A DNA stretch of 54,913 nucleotides, taken from NCBI GenBank assembly GCA_018268935.1, contig JAFDVS010000085.1, positions 1 through 54,913 on the forward strand, given 5' to 3'. The notes under the pieces were generated by a model. It had not been told where the DNA came from. It saw nothing but the letters and a program-made list of their open reading frames with translations, and ran no database searches. This DNA is from Acidobacteriota bacterium. Its GTDB lineage: Bacteria; Acidobacteriota; Terriglobia; Bryobacterales; Bryobacteraceae. This document shows positions 32,345 through 41,027 of this stretch, piece by piece. The position numbers and the translations under genes were made by a program. Numbering within the stretch: position 1 is the first letter of the stretch; every line of letters begins with the position of its first letter.

Positions 32345-33370
32345 ATGGCAATCTTTAAAGATGCAGATCGGCCCGAAATCAGCATGGTGAGCCCGGCGGC
32401 TGCCATACCTGGCGGGGAATTTCAGATTCGGGGTAGGAATTTCGCTCGTGCGGACCGGCCGCGAGTGCTGTTTGGCGACGTGCTGGCGCCGGTGGTCATC
32501 GGATCGAATTCGTACGTGATTGCGAAGGTGCCGGATGGCGCGGCGGTAGGGAAGATGGTGGTGGAAAGCGGGATGCAGTCGAGCCCGGTGTGGCAGTGCG
32601 GCATCGGGGTTCAGATTGCGGATAGCATGCATCCGGTGGCGAATCCAGCGGTGGACACGTTCGGGAACATCTATGCCACGTTCAGCGGATCGCGCGGGCA
32701 GAAGACGCCGGTGTCGGTGTACCGGGTGGATGTGAACTACGATGTGAAGCCGCTGGTGACGGACATGATGAACGCGACGGGGCTGGCCTTCGATCGCGAC
32801 GGCATGCTGTATGTGAGCAGCCGCTATGACGGAATTGTGTACCAGGTGGCGCAGAACGGATCGATGTCGGTGTATGTGGAAGGCATGGGCGTGGCCACGG
32901 GGCTGGCGTTCGATCACGACGATAACCTCTACGTGGGCGACCGCAGCGGCACGATTTTCAAGATCAGCCGGCAGCGGCAGATTTACGTTTTCTGCACGAT
33001 GGAGCCTTCGATTGCGGCCTATCATCTGGCGTTTGGGCCGGATGGAAATTTGTTTGTGACGGGGCCGACGACATCGAGCTACGATGCGGTGCACCGGATC
33101 ACTCCGGCGGGGGAATCGGAAGTGTACTTCCGCGGACTGGGACGTCCGCAGGGGTTGGCTTTCGACGCGGAAGGCAACCTGTACGTAGCGGCATCGATGG
33201 GCGGGCGCAAGGGCGTGGTGCGCATTGATCCCGACCGGCACGCGGAGCTGTATCTTTCCGGGCCGAATATCGTGGGGTTGGCGTTCACACCGTCGAAGGC
33301 GATGGTAGTGGCGACGAACAACGCGCTGTACCGGGTGGATGTGGGGATTCGAGGATTGCTACCGGGCTAA
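32345..33370 (+). CDS. NHL-repeat protein with N-terminal IPT/TIG-like domain
   Basis: 341 residues from ATG 32345, two bases after pgpA stops; an earlier in-frame ATG at 32324 lies inside pgpA. No signal peptide. The first about 90 residues (S-M-V-S-P-A-A-A-I-P-G-G, F-Q-I-R-G-R-N-F, R-V-L-F-G) look like an IPT/TIG Ig fold. From about 95 on, repeats of the form G-L-A-F-D-x-D/E-G-x-L-Y-V mark an NHL six-bladed propeller. It probably acts as a binding scaffold; no catalytic residues are clear. Its place between pgpA and cinA, with 20 bases to cinA, suggests the same operon. The partner is unknown. Confidence 0.85.
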   Translation: MAIFKDADRPEISMVSPAAAIPGGEFQIRGRNFARADRPRVLFGDVLAPVVIGSNSYVIAKVPDGAAVGKMVVESGMQSSPVWQCGIGVQIADSMHPVANPAVDTFGNIYATFSGSRGQKTPVSVYRVDVNYDVKPLVTDMMNATGLAFDRDGMLYVSSRYDGIVYQVAQNGSMSVYVEGMGVATGLAFDHDDNLYVGDRSGTIFKISRQRQIYVFCTMEPSIAAYHLAFGPDGNLFVTGPTTSSYDAVHRITPAGESEVYFRGLGRPQGLAFDAEGNLYVAASMGGRKGVVRIDPDRHAELYLSGPNIVGLAFTPSKAMVVATNNALYRVDVGIRGLLPG

Positions 33371-33390
33371 AGGGCGGGCTGAATAACACG

Positions 33391-34629
33391 ATGGACGCGG
33401 CGATACTGGCGATCGGGTCGGAGATGCTCACTCCGCAGCGAGTGGACACGAACTCGTTATACATGACGGATCATCTGAACGCGCGCGGCGTGGAAGTGCT
33501 GTTCAAGATGGTGGTGGGCGATCAACGGGATCATCTGGTGCAGGCGATGCAATATGCGCTGGATCGCGTGGATCTGCTGTTTGTGTCGGGCGGACTGGGG
33601 CCTACTGAGGATGATTTGACTCGCGATGCGGTGGCGCTGTTATGCCAGCGTCCACTGGTGTTCAGCAACGAGATTTGCGGATGGATTGAAGAGCGTTTCG
33701 CGCGGATGAAGCGCACGATGGCGGAAGTGAACAAGCGCCAGGCTTACGTGGTGGAAGGGGCGCAGGTGCTGCCCAATGACCGGGGGACGGCTCCGGGGCA
33801 GTGGGTGGAGCATGAAGGCCGGCACATCGTTCTGTTGCCGGGTCCGCCGCATGAGTTGAAGGCGATGTTCGAGGGGCAGATTTTGCCGAAGCTCGATGGA
33901 TTGCTGCCGAAGCAGGTGATCCGGACGCGGTTTTACCGTGTGGCGGGGATGGGGGAATCGGACCTGGATCAGTTGATTGCTCCGGTGTATAACAAGTACA
34001 CGAATCCGGCGACGACGATATTGGCGGCGGCGGGGGATATACAAATTCATCTTCGGGCGCGGTGCAAGACGGAGGCGGAAGCGGAGGCGTTGCTTGTGGA
34101 GGTGGGGGACCCGATTGCGGATTTGTTGGGAGACCGGATTTATTCGCGCAACGGCGATTCGCTGGAAGCGACGGTGGGCGCGATGCTGCGTGAGCGGGGG
34201 ATGACGATTGCGGTGGCGGAGAGTTGCACGGGGGGAATGTTGGGCCAGAAGATCACGTCGGTGGCGGGGAGTTCGGATTACTTCGCCGGCGGGTATCTCA
34301 CGTACACGTATGCAGCGAAGGAAGCGCTGCTGGGGATTGATGGGGAGTTGCTGCGAACGGAGAAGGCGGTGAGTGAACCGGTGGCGAAGGCGATGGCGGA
34401 AGCAGCGCGGCGACTGGCTGGAGCGAGCATCGGGGTTTCGGTGACGGGTGTGGCAGGGCCGGGGCAAGGGGATGAGACGGCGCCTGTGGGGACGATTTAT
34501 GTTGGGGTGGCGGTGGATGGGGAGTGCAAGGTGCGGCATGTGCAGTTTGCGGGGGACCGGCATCGGATCCGGACGCTGGCGTGTCAGATTGCGATGGATG
34601 CGGTGCGGCGGGTGATGCTAAAGGGGTAG
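33391..34629 (+). CDS. cinA: CinA-family nicotinamide-nucleotide amidohydrolase
   Basis: 412 residues from ATG 33391. N-terminal COG1058/MoCF domain (1-170): A-I-G-S-E-M-L, D-T-N-S, and S-G-G-L-G-P-T-E-D-D, an ADP-ribose-pyrophosphatase-like site. C-terminal PncC domain (about 255-412): A-E-S-C-T-G-G with the nucleophile region, G-Y-L-T-Y, V-S-E-P-V-A, S-V-T-G-V-A-G-P and G-T-I-Y-V-G. The protein deamidates NMN to nicotinate mononucleotide, recycling pyridine nucleotides, and in some bacteria is induced with competence. Length is normal. It ends the run begun at rimO. The next 154 bases hold only the TA-pair promoter candidate. Confidence 0.93.
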   Translation: MDAAILAIGSEMLTPQRVDTNSLYMTDHLNARGVEVLFKMVVGDQRDHLVQAMQYALDRVDLLFVSGGLGPTEDDLTRDAVALLCQRPLVFSNEICGWIEERFARMKRTMAEVNKRQAYVVEGAQVLPNDRGTAPGQWVEHEGRHIVLLPGPPHELKAMFEGQILPKLDGLLPKQVIRTRFYRVAGMGESDLDQLIAPVYNKYTNPATTILAAAGDIQIHLRARCKTEAEAEALLVEVGDPIADLLGDRIYSRNGDSLEATVGAMLRERGMTIAVAESCTGGMLGQKITSVAGSSDYFAGGYLTYTYAAKEALLGIDGELLRTEKAVSEPVAKAMAEAARRLAGASIGVSVTGVAGPGQGDETAPVGTIYVGVAVDGECKVRHVQFAGDRHRIRTLACQIAMDAVRRVMLKG

Positions 34630-34771
34630 GTGTTAACTTCGGATATTTCGATTGTTCTGTCCTTCACCAAAACCTGTTGCCTAAGACATTCCCATCGACG
34701 AAATAGCGACAACGCGGCCAAATGGGCGGACGAGATGTGGAACGTGCAGCAATCCCGGCACCGAAACCAGG

Positions 34772-34777
34772 GATAAT
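34772..34777 (+). promoter_or_regulatory. Possible -10 element of the DUF433/DUF5615 pair
   Basis: GATAAT ends 6 bases before ATG 34784, with no ribosome site between, consistent with a leaderless transcript. The rest of 34630-34771 contains no gene or clear hairpin. Confidence 0.35.
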
Positions 34778-34783
34778 ACGGCT

Positions 34784-35017
34784 ATGGCCACCACAGACAG
34801 AGCGGATCTTTCCCGGATCACTATTCTGCCGGGCCAGCGCTCAGGCCAGCCCTGCATCCGCGATCTTCGAGTAACCGTCTGGGACGTTCTAGATATGCTG
34901 GCCTCGGGAATGACCGAGGATGAAATCCTGGGCGATTACCCCTACTTGGAAAAGGCCGACCTTCCCGCCGTCTATGCTTACGCCTCCCAGGTGGGGCGGG
35001 AACGCAAGTCACGTTGA
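34784..35017 (+). CDS. DUF433 family antitoxin
   Basis: 77 residues from ATG 34784. The sequence I-T-I-L-P-G-Q-R-S-G-Q-P-C-I-R-D-L-R-V-T-V-W-D-V-L-D-M-L is the DUF433 signature: a G-x-P-x-I-x-x-x-R-V-x-V strand and helix, then M-T-E-D-E-I-L-x-D-Y-P-Y-L. These small DNA-binding proteins act as antitoxins for PIN-like toxins. The next gene starts in a TTGA overlap and encodes a DUF5615 protein, the usual partner. The pair would make a cytoplasmic type II toxin-antitoxin module controlling itself. Length normal. Confidence 0.9.
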   Translation: MATTDRADLSRITILPGQRSGQPCIRDLRVTVWDVLDMLASGMTEDEILGDYPYLEKADLPAVYAYASQVGRERKSR

Positions 35018-35355
35018 AACTCCTTTTTGATGCGAATCTCTCGCCCAAGCTGGTTGGCCGCCTTGGGGAACTGTTCCCTGGCTCCGCGCATGTCTTCGAT
35101 ACCGGGCTGGAGCGTTCCACTCCCGATGAGAAGATTTGGGAGTTTGCCGCAGCCGAGGGGTTTACCATCGTAACCGCCGATTCCGATTTTCTCGATCGCG
35201 CGAAGTCGCGCGGCGCGCCGCCCAAAGTCGTTCGCATCGAGAAGCGCGACTACCGGACTGCAGAAGTTGAAAGCCTCTTACGACGGCACGCCATTTGGAT
35301 TGCAGAGTTGGCCCAGTCGTCTCGAACCTCGTTGGCGATTCGCCACACATCTTAG
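35014..35355 (+). CDS. DUF5615 family PIN-like toxin
   Basis: 113 residues from TTG 35014, overlapping the antitoxin stop by 4 bases. K-L-L-F-D-A-N-L-S-P at the N-terminus, A-H-V-F-D-T-G-L, and T-A-D-S-D-F, with acidic residues at D7, E44-like and D71/D73 positions, match the DUF5615 Mut7/PIN-like nuclease fold. Such toxins are predicted metal-dependent RNases. Length is typical. The module is compact and has no mobile-element signs beside it. The following 177 bases hold no gene I recognise. Confidence 0.88.
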   Translation: MKLLFDANLSPKLVGRLGELFPGSAHVFDTGLERSTPDEKIWEFAAAEGFTIVTADSDFLDRAKSRGAPPKVVRIEKRDYRTAEVESLLRRHAIWIAELAQSSRTSLAIRHTS

Positions 35356-35532
35356 GCCAGAGCCCATCTCACCAACGGGAGTCCGTGGAACCGGCGCAAC
35401 GCTTCCATGCGCCTCACCACCTCGGGGTCTGCGCGAAGGGCGCGCATGGTCCTGCACGCGAAGCTCGAAGAAACTTTGCACTTGTTGACGTGTTTTGGCA
35501 TCGATTTGCCCCAATTGAGATGGAGGAATGAA
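35356..35532. other. Non-coding gap after the toxin gene
   Basis: Short open frames run through on both strands but none has a recognisable family or a good start and ribosome site. TTGACG at about 35484 could serve as a -35 for the next gene, without a convincing -10. GGAGGA (35522-35527) is the ribosome site of the 35533 gene. Confidence 0.4.
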
Positions 35533-36075
35533 ATGCTGAAACTAAATCGTTGCACGACAGCACTCGTTTTGAGTGTGATGTTTGCGGGCGTTGCGCCGGC
35601 GGAGAAGATGAGGGGGCACGCGAGGGCCGCCGTGGTCGAGTTCACTCCGGGGGCGAACGTCTCGGGAATGACTCATGAGTCCAAGCGGCACCTGCAGGCG
35701 AGCATCGCCAACTTGATTGTGCAGAGCGAGAAGTTCGACGTCGTCGACACGAACCATACCAGGGAAGCATCGAAGGCCATTTTGACGGAGGTGAATAACG
35801 AGAGTTCGACGGCTGCGGCGGTGAAGGTGGGCAAGCAACTCGGGGTCGCTTATGTGTTGACGGGGACGGTTGCCGAATACGACCCCAAAGGCGGTGAGGG
35901 CTTCGGGAGTGCGACACTGCGAGTACGACTTGTCGAGGTGGCCACTGGCCGTGTGAAGTACAGCAGCGAGATCGCGCAAAAGGGAACCCGAAAGATGAAT
36001 GGCACCGGTGTGGCGGAAATGCAGGCGAATGTGTTCAAGCCGGCGATCGTAAGACTCGTCGAGGAACTGAAGTGA
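35533..36075 (+). CDS. Exported CsgG/FlgO-like protein
   Basis: 180 residues from ATG 35533, chosen for its GGAGGA at 35522-35527 and because it begins the signal peptide (C-T-T-A-L-V-L-S-V-M-F-A-G-V-A-P-A). The frame opens further upstream but without such features. The mature part has A-V-V-E-F-T-P, then S-E-K-F-D-V-V-D-T-N, A-K/S-x-x-L-T-E-V and Y-V-L-T-G-T-V-A-E-Y, the strand pattern of the CsgG/TolB-N-like fold. CsgG is the outer-membrane curli exporter; short relatives are often periplasmic or of unknown role. No curlin gene is nearby. Confidence 0.72.
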   Translation: MLKLNRCTTALVLSVMFAGVAPAEKMRGHARAAVVEFTPGANVSGMTHESKRHLQASIANLIVQSEKFDVVDTNHTREASKAILTEVNNESSTAAAVKVGKQLGVAYVLTGTVAEYDPKGGEGFGSATLRVRLVEVATGRVKYSSEIAQKGTRKMNGTGVAEMQANVFKPAIVRLVEELK

Positions 36076-36142
36076 CGGTGTAGCCTACAGTTTTCGCCGG
36101 ACTCCGCCGTTATAGTGGGAAACCAATTCGGAGGATTCCCCC

Positions 36143-36883
36143 TTGTTCCCACGCTTGTTGTGCGCCGTGATGCTGGCTCTGCCGTTGGGCGCCGCGACGA
36201 CGGTGCTGTACGACGATGGGGTGGCCTCGTTGCCGGCAGCGCAGGGGTGGTTGTTTTTTGGGGATAACAGCTTTGGCGCCGGGGCCTCGCAGACGCTAGT
36301 GCCGGGTGGAACGCAGTTGGTGACGAATGGCGGGACGTCGGCAGGTTACGCGAACCGGATTCCGTTTTTCGCGACGCTGGTGAATGCGGGGTTTCCGGTG
36401 TTGGACCGGAATGTTGGGTTCTCGTTGTTGTTTGAGTTGAAGGTGACCTCGGAATCGCATTCAAGCAACGATCGGGCGGGGTTCAGCGTGATCCTGCTGA
36501 GTGAAGATAAATTTGGGATTGAACTGGGATTCTGGGCGGACGAGATCTGGGCGCAATCGGGCGCGGGGTTCACGCACGCAGAGGGTGTGAGTTTCGACAC
36601 GACGGCAGCGCAGCGGCAATACGAGTTGCTGATATTGGGTTCGACGTACTGGCTGTCGGCGGATGGGACGGAGATTCTAACGGGGTCGCTGCGGGACTAT
36701 TCGGGGTTCGGAAGCCAGCCTTACACGCTGTCGCGTTTTCTCTTTTTGGGGGATGACACTTCGAGCGCGGGGGCAGATGTGTTGCTGGGGCGCGTCGAGT
36801 TGGCGGATGTGCCGGAGCCGGCGACGGCTGGGTTGGTAGTGGCGGCGGTGCTGCTAGCGGCGGTTTGGCGGCGAGGGAATTGA
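36143..36883 (+). CDS. PEP-CTERM sorting-signal protein
   Basis: 246 residues from TTG 36143, with GGAGGA 36130-36135 at proper spacing. Signal peptide L-L-C-A-V-M-L-A-L-P-L-G-A-A. The body is a beta-sandwich resembling choice-of-anchor or lectin-like domains: F-S-L-L-F-E-L-K-V, N-D-R-A-G-F-S-V-I-L-L-S, I-E-L-G-F-W, all reminiscent of a jelly-roll binding domain. The C-terminus is V-P-E-P-A, a hydrophobic helix and W-R-R-G-N, the exosortase signal. It would be exported and cleaved or anchored outside. A lipoprotein gene follows after 15 bases on the same strand. Confidence 0.87.
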   Translation: MFPRLLCAVMLALPLGAATTVLYDDGVASLPAAQGWLFFGDNSFGAGASQTLVPGGTQLVTNGGTSAGYANRIPFFATLVNAGFPVLDRNVGFSLLFELKVTSESHSSNDRAGFSVILLSEDKFGIELGFWADEIWAQSGAGFTHAEGVSFDTTAAQRQYELLILGSTYWLSADGTEILTGSLRDYSGFGSQPYTLSRFLFLGDDTSSAGADVLLGRVELADVPEPATAGLVVAAVLLAAVWRRGN

Positions 36884-36898
36884 TATTCTATCGGGGAG

Positions 36899-37375
36899 AT
36901 GAAGCCCCGCATCCGGAACATTTTCGTGATTGGTTGTTTGGGCCTGCTGGCAAGCTGCGGGCCTGAGGAGAAGAGTGCCGCGCCTGCAGTCAAGACCGCG
37001 CCGGCTGTGAAGCCGGCGGATGAGTCGCGGCGATTCCCGAAGGCGGAATTGACGGAGACGCGGGTGGTGGACGATCACGCGATGGGGAAATCGTTTCTGC
37101 CGGGAGGCACGGTGGCTTCGTATCGCAAGGGGCAATACGAGATGTTTCTGGTGAAGATGGCGGATGCGCAATCGTCGGCGATTGCGCTGCTCGATTGGAA
37201 GAAAGAACTGGCGGATGCGAAGCTGATACCTGCTTTTGGCGGGTACTTCGGCAAGGACGGCGGGCGGCCCGTGTTCGTGTTTACGAAGGGCCCATGGGTA
37301 GCGGGCGTGGCCGGATTGAATGAGAAAGATGCGGACGCGAAAGCCCGGTTGCTGGCGTCGCAGATTTCGTTTTGA
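36899..37375 (+). CDS. Conserved lipoprotein of unknown function
   Basis: 158 residues from ATG 36899 with GGGGAG upstream. G-L-L-A-S-C-G is a good lipobox, with an Ala/Pro/Lys linker after it. The domain contains Y-R-K-G-Q-Y-E-M-F-L-V-K-M, A-L-L-D-W-K-K-E-L, F-G-G-Y-F-G-K-D-G-G-R-P-V-F-V-F-T-K-G-P-W-V-A-G-V, a pattern I associate with uncharacterised acidobacterial proteins. No catalytic residues are clear. It follows the PEP-CTERM gene by 15 bases and faces the convergent Oar-like gene with 9 bases between stops. Confidence 0.75.
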   Translation: MKPRIRNIFVIGCLGLLASCGPEEKSAAPAVKTAPAVKPADESRRFPKAELTETRVVDDHAMGKSFLPGGTVASYRKGQYEMFLVKMADAQSSAIALLDWKKELADAKLIPAFGGYFGKDGGRPVFVFTKGPWVAGVAGLNEKDADAKARLLASQISF

Positions 37376-37384
37376 GCGGTGTTG

Positions 37385-40300
37385 CTAGAACACGAACTTG
37401 ATGCCGGCTTGCATGCGGCGCGGGTCGTTGGACTGGCCGCGCACTTGACCGAAGGTGGGTGAAGTGACGGTGGCATCGGGGCCGGCCCAGCGGACGCGAT
37501 TGAGGATGTTGAACGCTTCGAAGCGCAGAGTGAGGCGGGCGCGTTCGGTAGCGTTCAGATCCTTGGCCAGCGAGAGGTTCTCGTTGAAGTTCCAAGGTGT
37601 GCGCAATTTGGGATTGTTCTTGGTGGCGTTGCCGATGCCGCCATTGAGTTCGGCGGTGGTGAGCTTGCGGCCATCGGGAGCAACCTGAAATTTCGAAGCA
37701 TCAAACCACGCGTCCTTGTAAGGATCGAATTTCTCTCCGGCGACCGGAGCGCGCCAACCTTCATAGGAGTTGATCCAAACGCGGTTGCCCATGCCACCGG
37801 GAACGGGGCTGAAGCCGGGGCCGACGCTCATGGGTGTGCCGTTGGCGTATTCGAGGAAGCCGGAGAGGCCCCATCCGCCGAGGACTTTGTCAGCGACACC
37901 GGCGAAGTTCCAGTGCTTGCCTTTGCCGAAGGGGAGTTCGTAGCTGAACGCCTGGCGGAAGACGTGGGTCTGATCATCCCAACTGAGAGCTTTCTGGAGC
38001 TTGCGGTTGTAATGATCGATGCTGTCGCGGGCGGCGATGACGGCGCTATCGGCATTGGAGAAGAGCTTCGAGAAGACGTAACTGCTGAGGAGGGTGAGTC
38101 CGGAGGAGTAACGTTTGTCGAGTTTGACGATCAAAGCGTGATAGGTGGAATCGCCGGTGCGTTCGCCGACGGAGGAGGGTTGTCCGCCAGCGGTCGCCAC
38201 ATCGCCGTAGTGGGGGAAAGGCCGCAAGGCCTGGGAGACCGAACCGCGGAAGGCGGGATATGGGATGGGAATACCGGCGGCACGGGCCGCGGGCGAGGCG
38301 ATATCGGCAAGAAGCAGATCGCGGCCGTATTGCCTGAAGTAGCGCGGGTCCATCTGGTTGATGTTGAGGATGGAGGAAGACAGATGCACACCGCGCGTGG
38401 CGGTGTAGCCTGCACTGGCGACGAGGTTGTGCGGGAGTTGGTGCTGCAGATCGAGGTTCCAACTGTAGAACTCGGGCGGCCGGCCGGAATCGCCCTTTTG
38501 CCAGAAGTAGGTAGTACCGCCGAGATCGGTGGCGGGTCCACGGAAGGGAGGCGCGGTCCAGGCGGGGAGTCCGTTGTCGATGGGGAAGTAGGTGAAGGCG
38601 GGAAGCGAACCGGTGCCGAAGCTGCTGTTGAGAATCAAGCCTTGGAAGTGCGTGCTGCCGCCAGTGGTTTTGATGGCGCCATAGGATTTGCCCGCATACA
38701 TGCGGAGCACTGTGCCGCGGCGCATCTGATAGGCGAGGCCAAAGCGGGGGGACCAGGCTTTCTTGTAGCTATCGAAGGGGTGTTTCTGGCCGTTACACTC
38801 GGCGCAGGTTCCGGTGTAGACGGTGGAGCCGAGGAGTCCGCCGACGACCGGATTGGGCACGGAGGGATCGAAGTTCATGAAGCCGGCGGGTTCGCCGTAG
38901 CTGCCGAAATCGGACCAATCCTTGATGCCGAGAACAGCGCCGCCGCCGATGGGGCTGGTGTATTCGTAGCGAAGGCCGAGGTTGAGGGTGAGCTTGGCAT
39001 TGACACGCCAATCATCCTGGAAGAAGCCGCCATAGTATTTCCAGGATTGGATGACGGCGCGGGGCGTTTCGAGTCCCCAGGTGGTGGCTTGGCCGAGGAG
39101 GAAGGAGGCGAAGCCATTGCCGTTGAGTCCGGTGGTGTCGCCCGGGACGGCGGTGGGACCGGCCGCGAAATCGAAGCTGCCGTTGGGACGATGCTGGCCG
39201 CCGCCCCACCATTGATCCTTGGTGTAGAAGAAGCCGCCTTTGAAGGTGTGCGAGCCGCGCACGTAGGTCATGTCGTTGGTGATGGAAAGATCGCGGCCGC
39301 GATCGAAGCCCCAGGAAGAGCCGCTCCAGGCGGTGTAGCCGGCGAAGGTGACCGCGGTGAGCGCGCGATCGGGACCGGGCGTATTTTTGAGGCCGAGCTT
39401 TTCGGCCCATTTTGCGTTGGGGTCGAGTGAGTTGATGGTGGTGAGGCCACCGGCTTCGCGCTGATAGTTGATGCGGAGGCTATTGAGGATGCGCGTGGTG
39501 ACGGTGCGGTCCCAGGAGAAACGGCCGGATGAATTTTTGCGATACCATTCCGAGCCTCCGTTGAAGGGGACGGGGAGGCCGGGGGGGCCATCGGGGCCGA
39601 ACTTGTCGTCCTTGGTGCCATTCATGTAGAGGAAGCTGACGTGATTGGCGACGTTGAAGTGATGGTCGCCACGGATGCTGAATTTGTTCCACGGGCTGAC
39701 GTTCATGCCCTGATCGCGGAAGTAGTTGCGATTGATACCGGGAAGGTTGGCCACCATGTCTTTCGGGCGGAAGGAGATGTATTTGCTGGCGACGGAGCTG
39801 AAGCGGCCCTTGGGGATCAGGTTGCCGGAGAACGGAAGGCGGGAGTAGGTGCGGCCGTCGGCGTTGAGGGTGGTGGTGGAGGGATCGTAGATGGGCATGA
39901 GGAAGGGGCGGCCATCGGAACCGTTGCGGATCCAGCCGCTGAAATCGCCTTCATACATTTCATTGAGGGGGACGGTGTTGAAGCCGGGCGTATTGCCGCT
40001 ACGATTGCGAAAGCCTTCGTAACTGGCGAAGAAGAAGGTTCGGTTCTTGCCGTTGTAGACCTTCGGGATGTAGACGGGCCCGCCCACGGTGAAGCCGAAG
40101 TCGTTCTGTTTGAGGGTGGGTGTTTGCTGGGCGAAGAAGCCGCGGGCATCGGTGATGTTGTTGCGAAGGAATTCGAAGAGATTGCCGTGGAGTTGGTTTC
40201 CGCCGGCCTTGGTGACGAAGCTGATCTGGCCCATGGCGCGGCCGTATTCGGCCTTCATGCCGGTGCTTTCGACGGTGAACTCGGCGATGGCGTCGACGGG

Positions 40301-40918
40301 CACGGAGCTGATAGGGGCGCGCTCGGTCTGGTATTGGGTGGAGGCGCTGGTGAGCGAAGTGCCGTCCATGTTCATTTCCCAACCGGAGCCTTGTGCTCCG
40401 CCGATGCGGTAGCCATTGGCTGTTTTCACTTCGGGGGCGATGACGGCGAGGTTGAAGACGTTGCGGATCTGGCCGGCGACCACGAGCGGTAGATCTTCAA
40501 TGAGTTTGGTGGTGAGGTTGGTGGCAACGCGCGTGGTTTCGGTTTCGAGTGCGGTAGCCTGTCCCTGCACTTGAACGGATTCGGTCACCGCGCCGAGTTC
40601 CACCGTGAAATCGAGCCGGAGTGTACTGCCGGATGTCACATTGACACCGGAATGGACCACGCGCTTGAAGCCTGGGGCTTCGATGTCGACGCGGTAGGCG
40701 CCGATGTTGAGAGCGGGGAGCGTGTAGTCGCCGGTGTCGGTGGTGGCGGTGGAGAAACTGGCGTTGGTTTCGGTGTGGGTGGCGGTGACCTTCGCACCGG
40801 CGACGGCTGCGCCGGTAGGATCTTTCACGGTGCCGGTGAGAGAGCCGCGGTCGAGTTGCGCGAAGAGGGTGGATGCGCCCAGAGAAAAGAGGCAAATGGT
40901 GAAGGACAGGTTCCCCAT
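37385..40918 (-). CDS. Oar-like TonB-dependent-receptor-type outer-membrane protein
   Basis: 1177 residues from ATG 40918, which begins a signal peptide (F-T-I-C-L-F-S-L-G-A-S-T-L-F-A-Q). Residues about 25-105 form a carboxypeptidase-regulatory-like domain (T-G-T-V-K-D-P-T-G-A-A-V-A-G-A-K-V, G-A-Y-R-V-D-I-E-A-P-G-F). About 115-260 look like a plug domain, and the rest is a long beta-barrel ending in the phenylalanine typical of outer-membrane barrels. Cysteines and calcium sites are not evident. Proteins of this type are very numerous in Acidobacteria and are thought to take up carbohydrates or peptides; a TonB box is not obvious. Upstream is a 109-base divergent region with a direct repeat. 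Confidence 0.9.
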   Translation of the reverse strand: MGNLSFTICLFSLGASTLFAQLDRGSLTGTVKDPTGAAVAGAKVTATHTETNASFSTATTDTGDYTLPALNIGAYRVDIEAPGFKRVVHSGVNVTSGSTLRLDFTVELGAVTESVQVQGQATALETETTRVATNLTTKLIEDLPLVVAGQIRNVFNLAVIAPEVKTANGYRIGGAQGSGWEMNMDGTSLTSASTQYQTERAPISSVPVDAIAEFTVESTGMKAEYGRAMGQISFVTKAGGNQLHGNLFEFLRNNITDARGFFAQQTPTLKQNDFGFTVGGPVYIPKVYNGKNRTFFFASYEGFRNRSGNTPGFNTVPLNEMYEGDFSGWIRNGSDGRPFLMPIYDPSTTTLNADGRTYSRLPFSGNLIPKGRFSSVASKYISFRPKDMVANLPGINRNYFRDQGMNVSPWNKFSIRGDHHFNVANHVSFLYMNGTKDDKFGPDGPPGLPVPFNGGSEWYRKNSSGRFSWDRTVTTRILNSLRINYQREAGGLTTINSLDPNAKWAEKLGLKNTPGPDRALTAVTFAGYTAWSGSSWGFDRGRDLSITNDMTYVRGSHTFKGGFFYTKDQWWGGGQHRPNGSFDFAAGPTAVPGDTTGLNGNGFASFLLGQATTWGLETPRAVIQSWKYYGGFFQDDWRVNAKLTLNLGLRYEYTSPIGGGAVLGIKDWSDFGSYGEPAGFMNFDPSVPNPVVGGLLGSTVYTGTCAECNGQKHPFDSYKKAWSPRFGLAYQMRRGTVLRMYAGKSYGAIKTTGGSTHFQGLILNSSFGTGSLPAFTYFPIDNGLPAWTAPPFRGPATDLGGTTYFWQKGDSGRPPEFYSWNLDLQHQLPHNLVASAGYTATRGVHLSSSILNINQMDPRYFRQYGRDLLLADIASPAARAAGIPIPYPAFRGSVSQALRPFPHYGDVATAGGQPSSVGERTGDSTYHALIVKLDKRYSSGLTLLSSYVFSKLFSNADSAVIAARDSIDHYNRKLQKALSWDDQTHVFRQAFSYELPFGKGKHWNFAGVADKVLGGWGLSGFLEYANGTPMSVGPGFSPVPGGMGNRVWINSYEGWRAPVAGEKFDPYKDAWFDASKFQVAPDGRKLTTAELNGGIGNATKNNPKLRTPWNFNENLSLAKDLNATERARLTLRFEAFNILNRVRWAGPDATVTSPTFGQVRGQSNDPRRMQAGIKFVF

Positions 40919-40979
40919 AGGTTTGGGACATGCTATCACAGGATTTTGTGAAAATCAGGCGGGGTGGCCGGGAATTGTA

Positions 40980-41002
40980 CAGCGTTACTAGGCAGCGTTA
41001 CT
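40980..41002. promoter_or_regulatory. Direct repeat in the Oar-CRTAC1 divergent region
   Basis: CAGCGTTACT occurs at 40980-40989 and again at 40993-41002, a 13-base period. It sits between the divergent starts at 40918 and 41028, so it could be a regulator site serving one or both genes. On the minus strand TACAAT lies beside it, a possible -10 for the Oar-like gene. Confidence 0.4.
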
Positions 41003-41027
41003 GCGCAGGTGGGGTAAGCTGTGAGAC

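Noticed and set aside
34630..34783. Small RNA or riboswitch in the gap after cinA
   Set aside because: No stable stem or known aptamer pattern was seen.
35278..35514. Minus-strand frame in the gap after the toxin gene
   Set aside because: No family and no ribosome site; overlaps the toxin gene.
37913..39430. 505-residue open frame antisense to the Oar-like gene
   Set aside because: Gly/Glu/Asp/Ala-rich translation typical of the complement of a GC-rich gene, no domain, no ribosome site.
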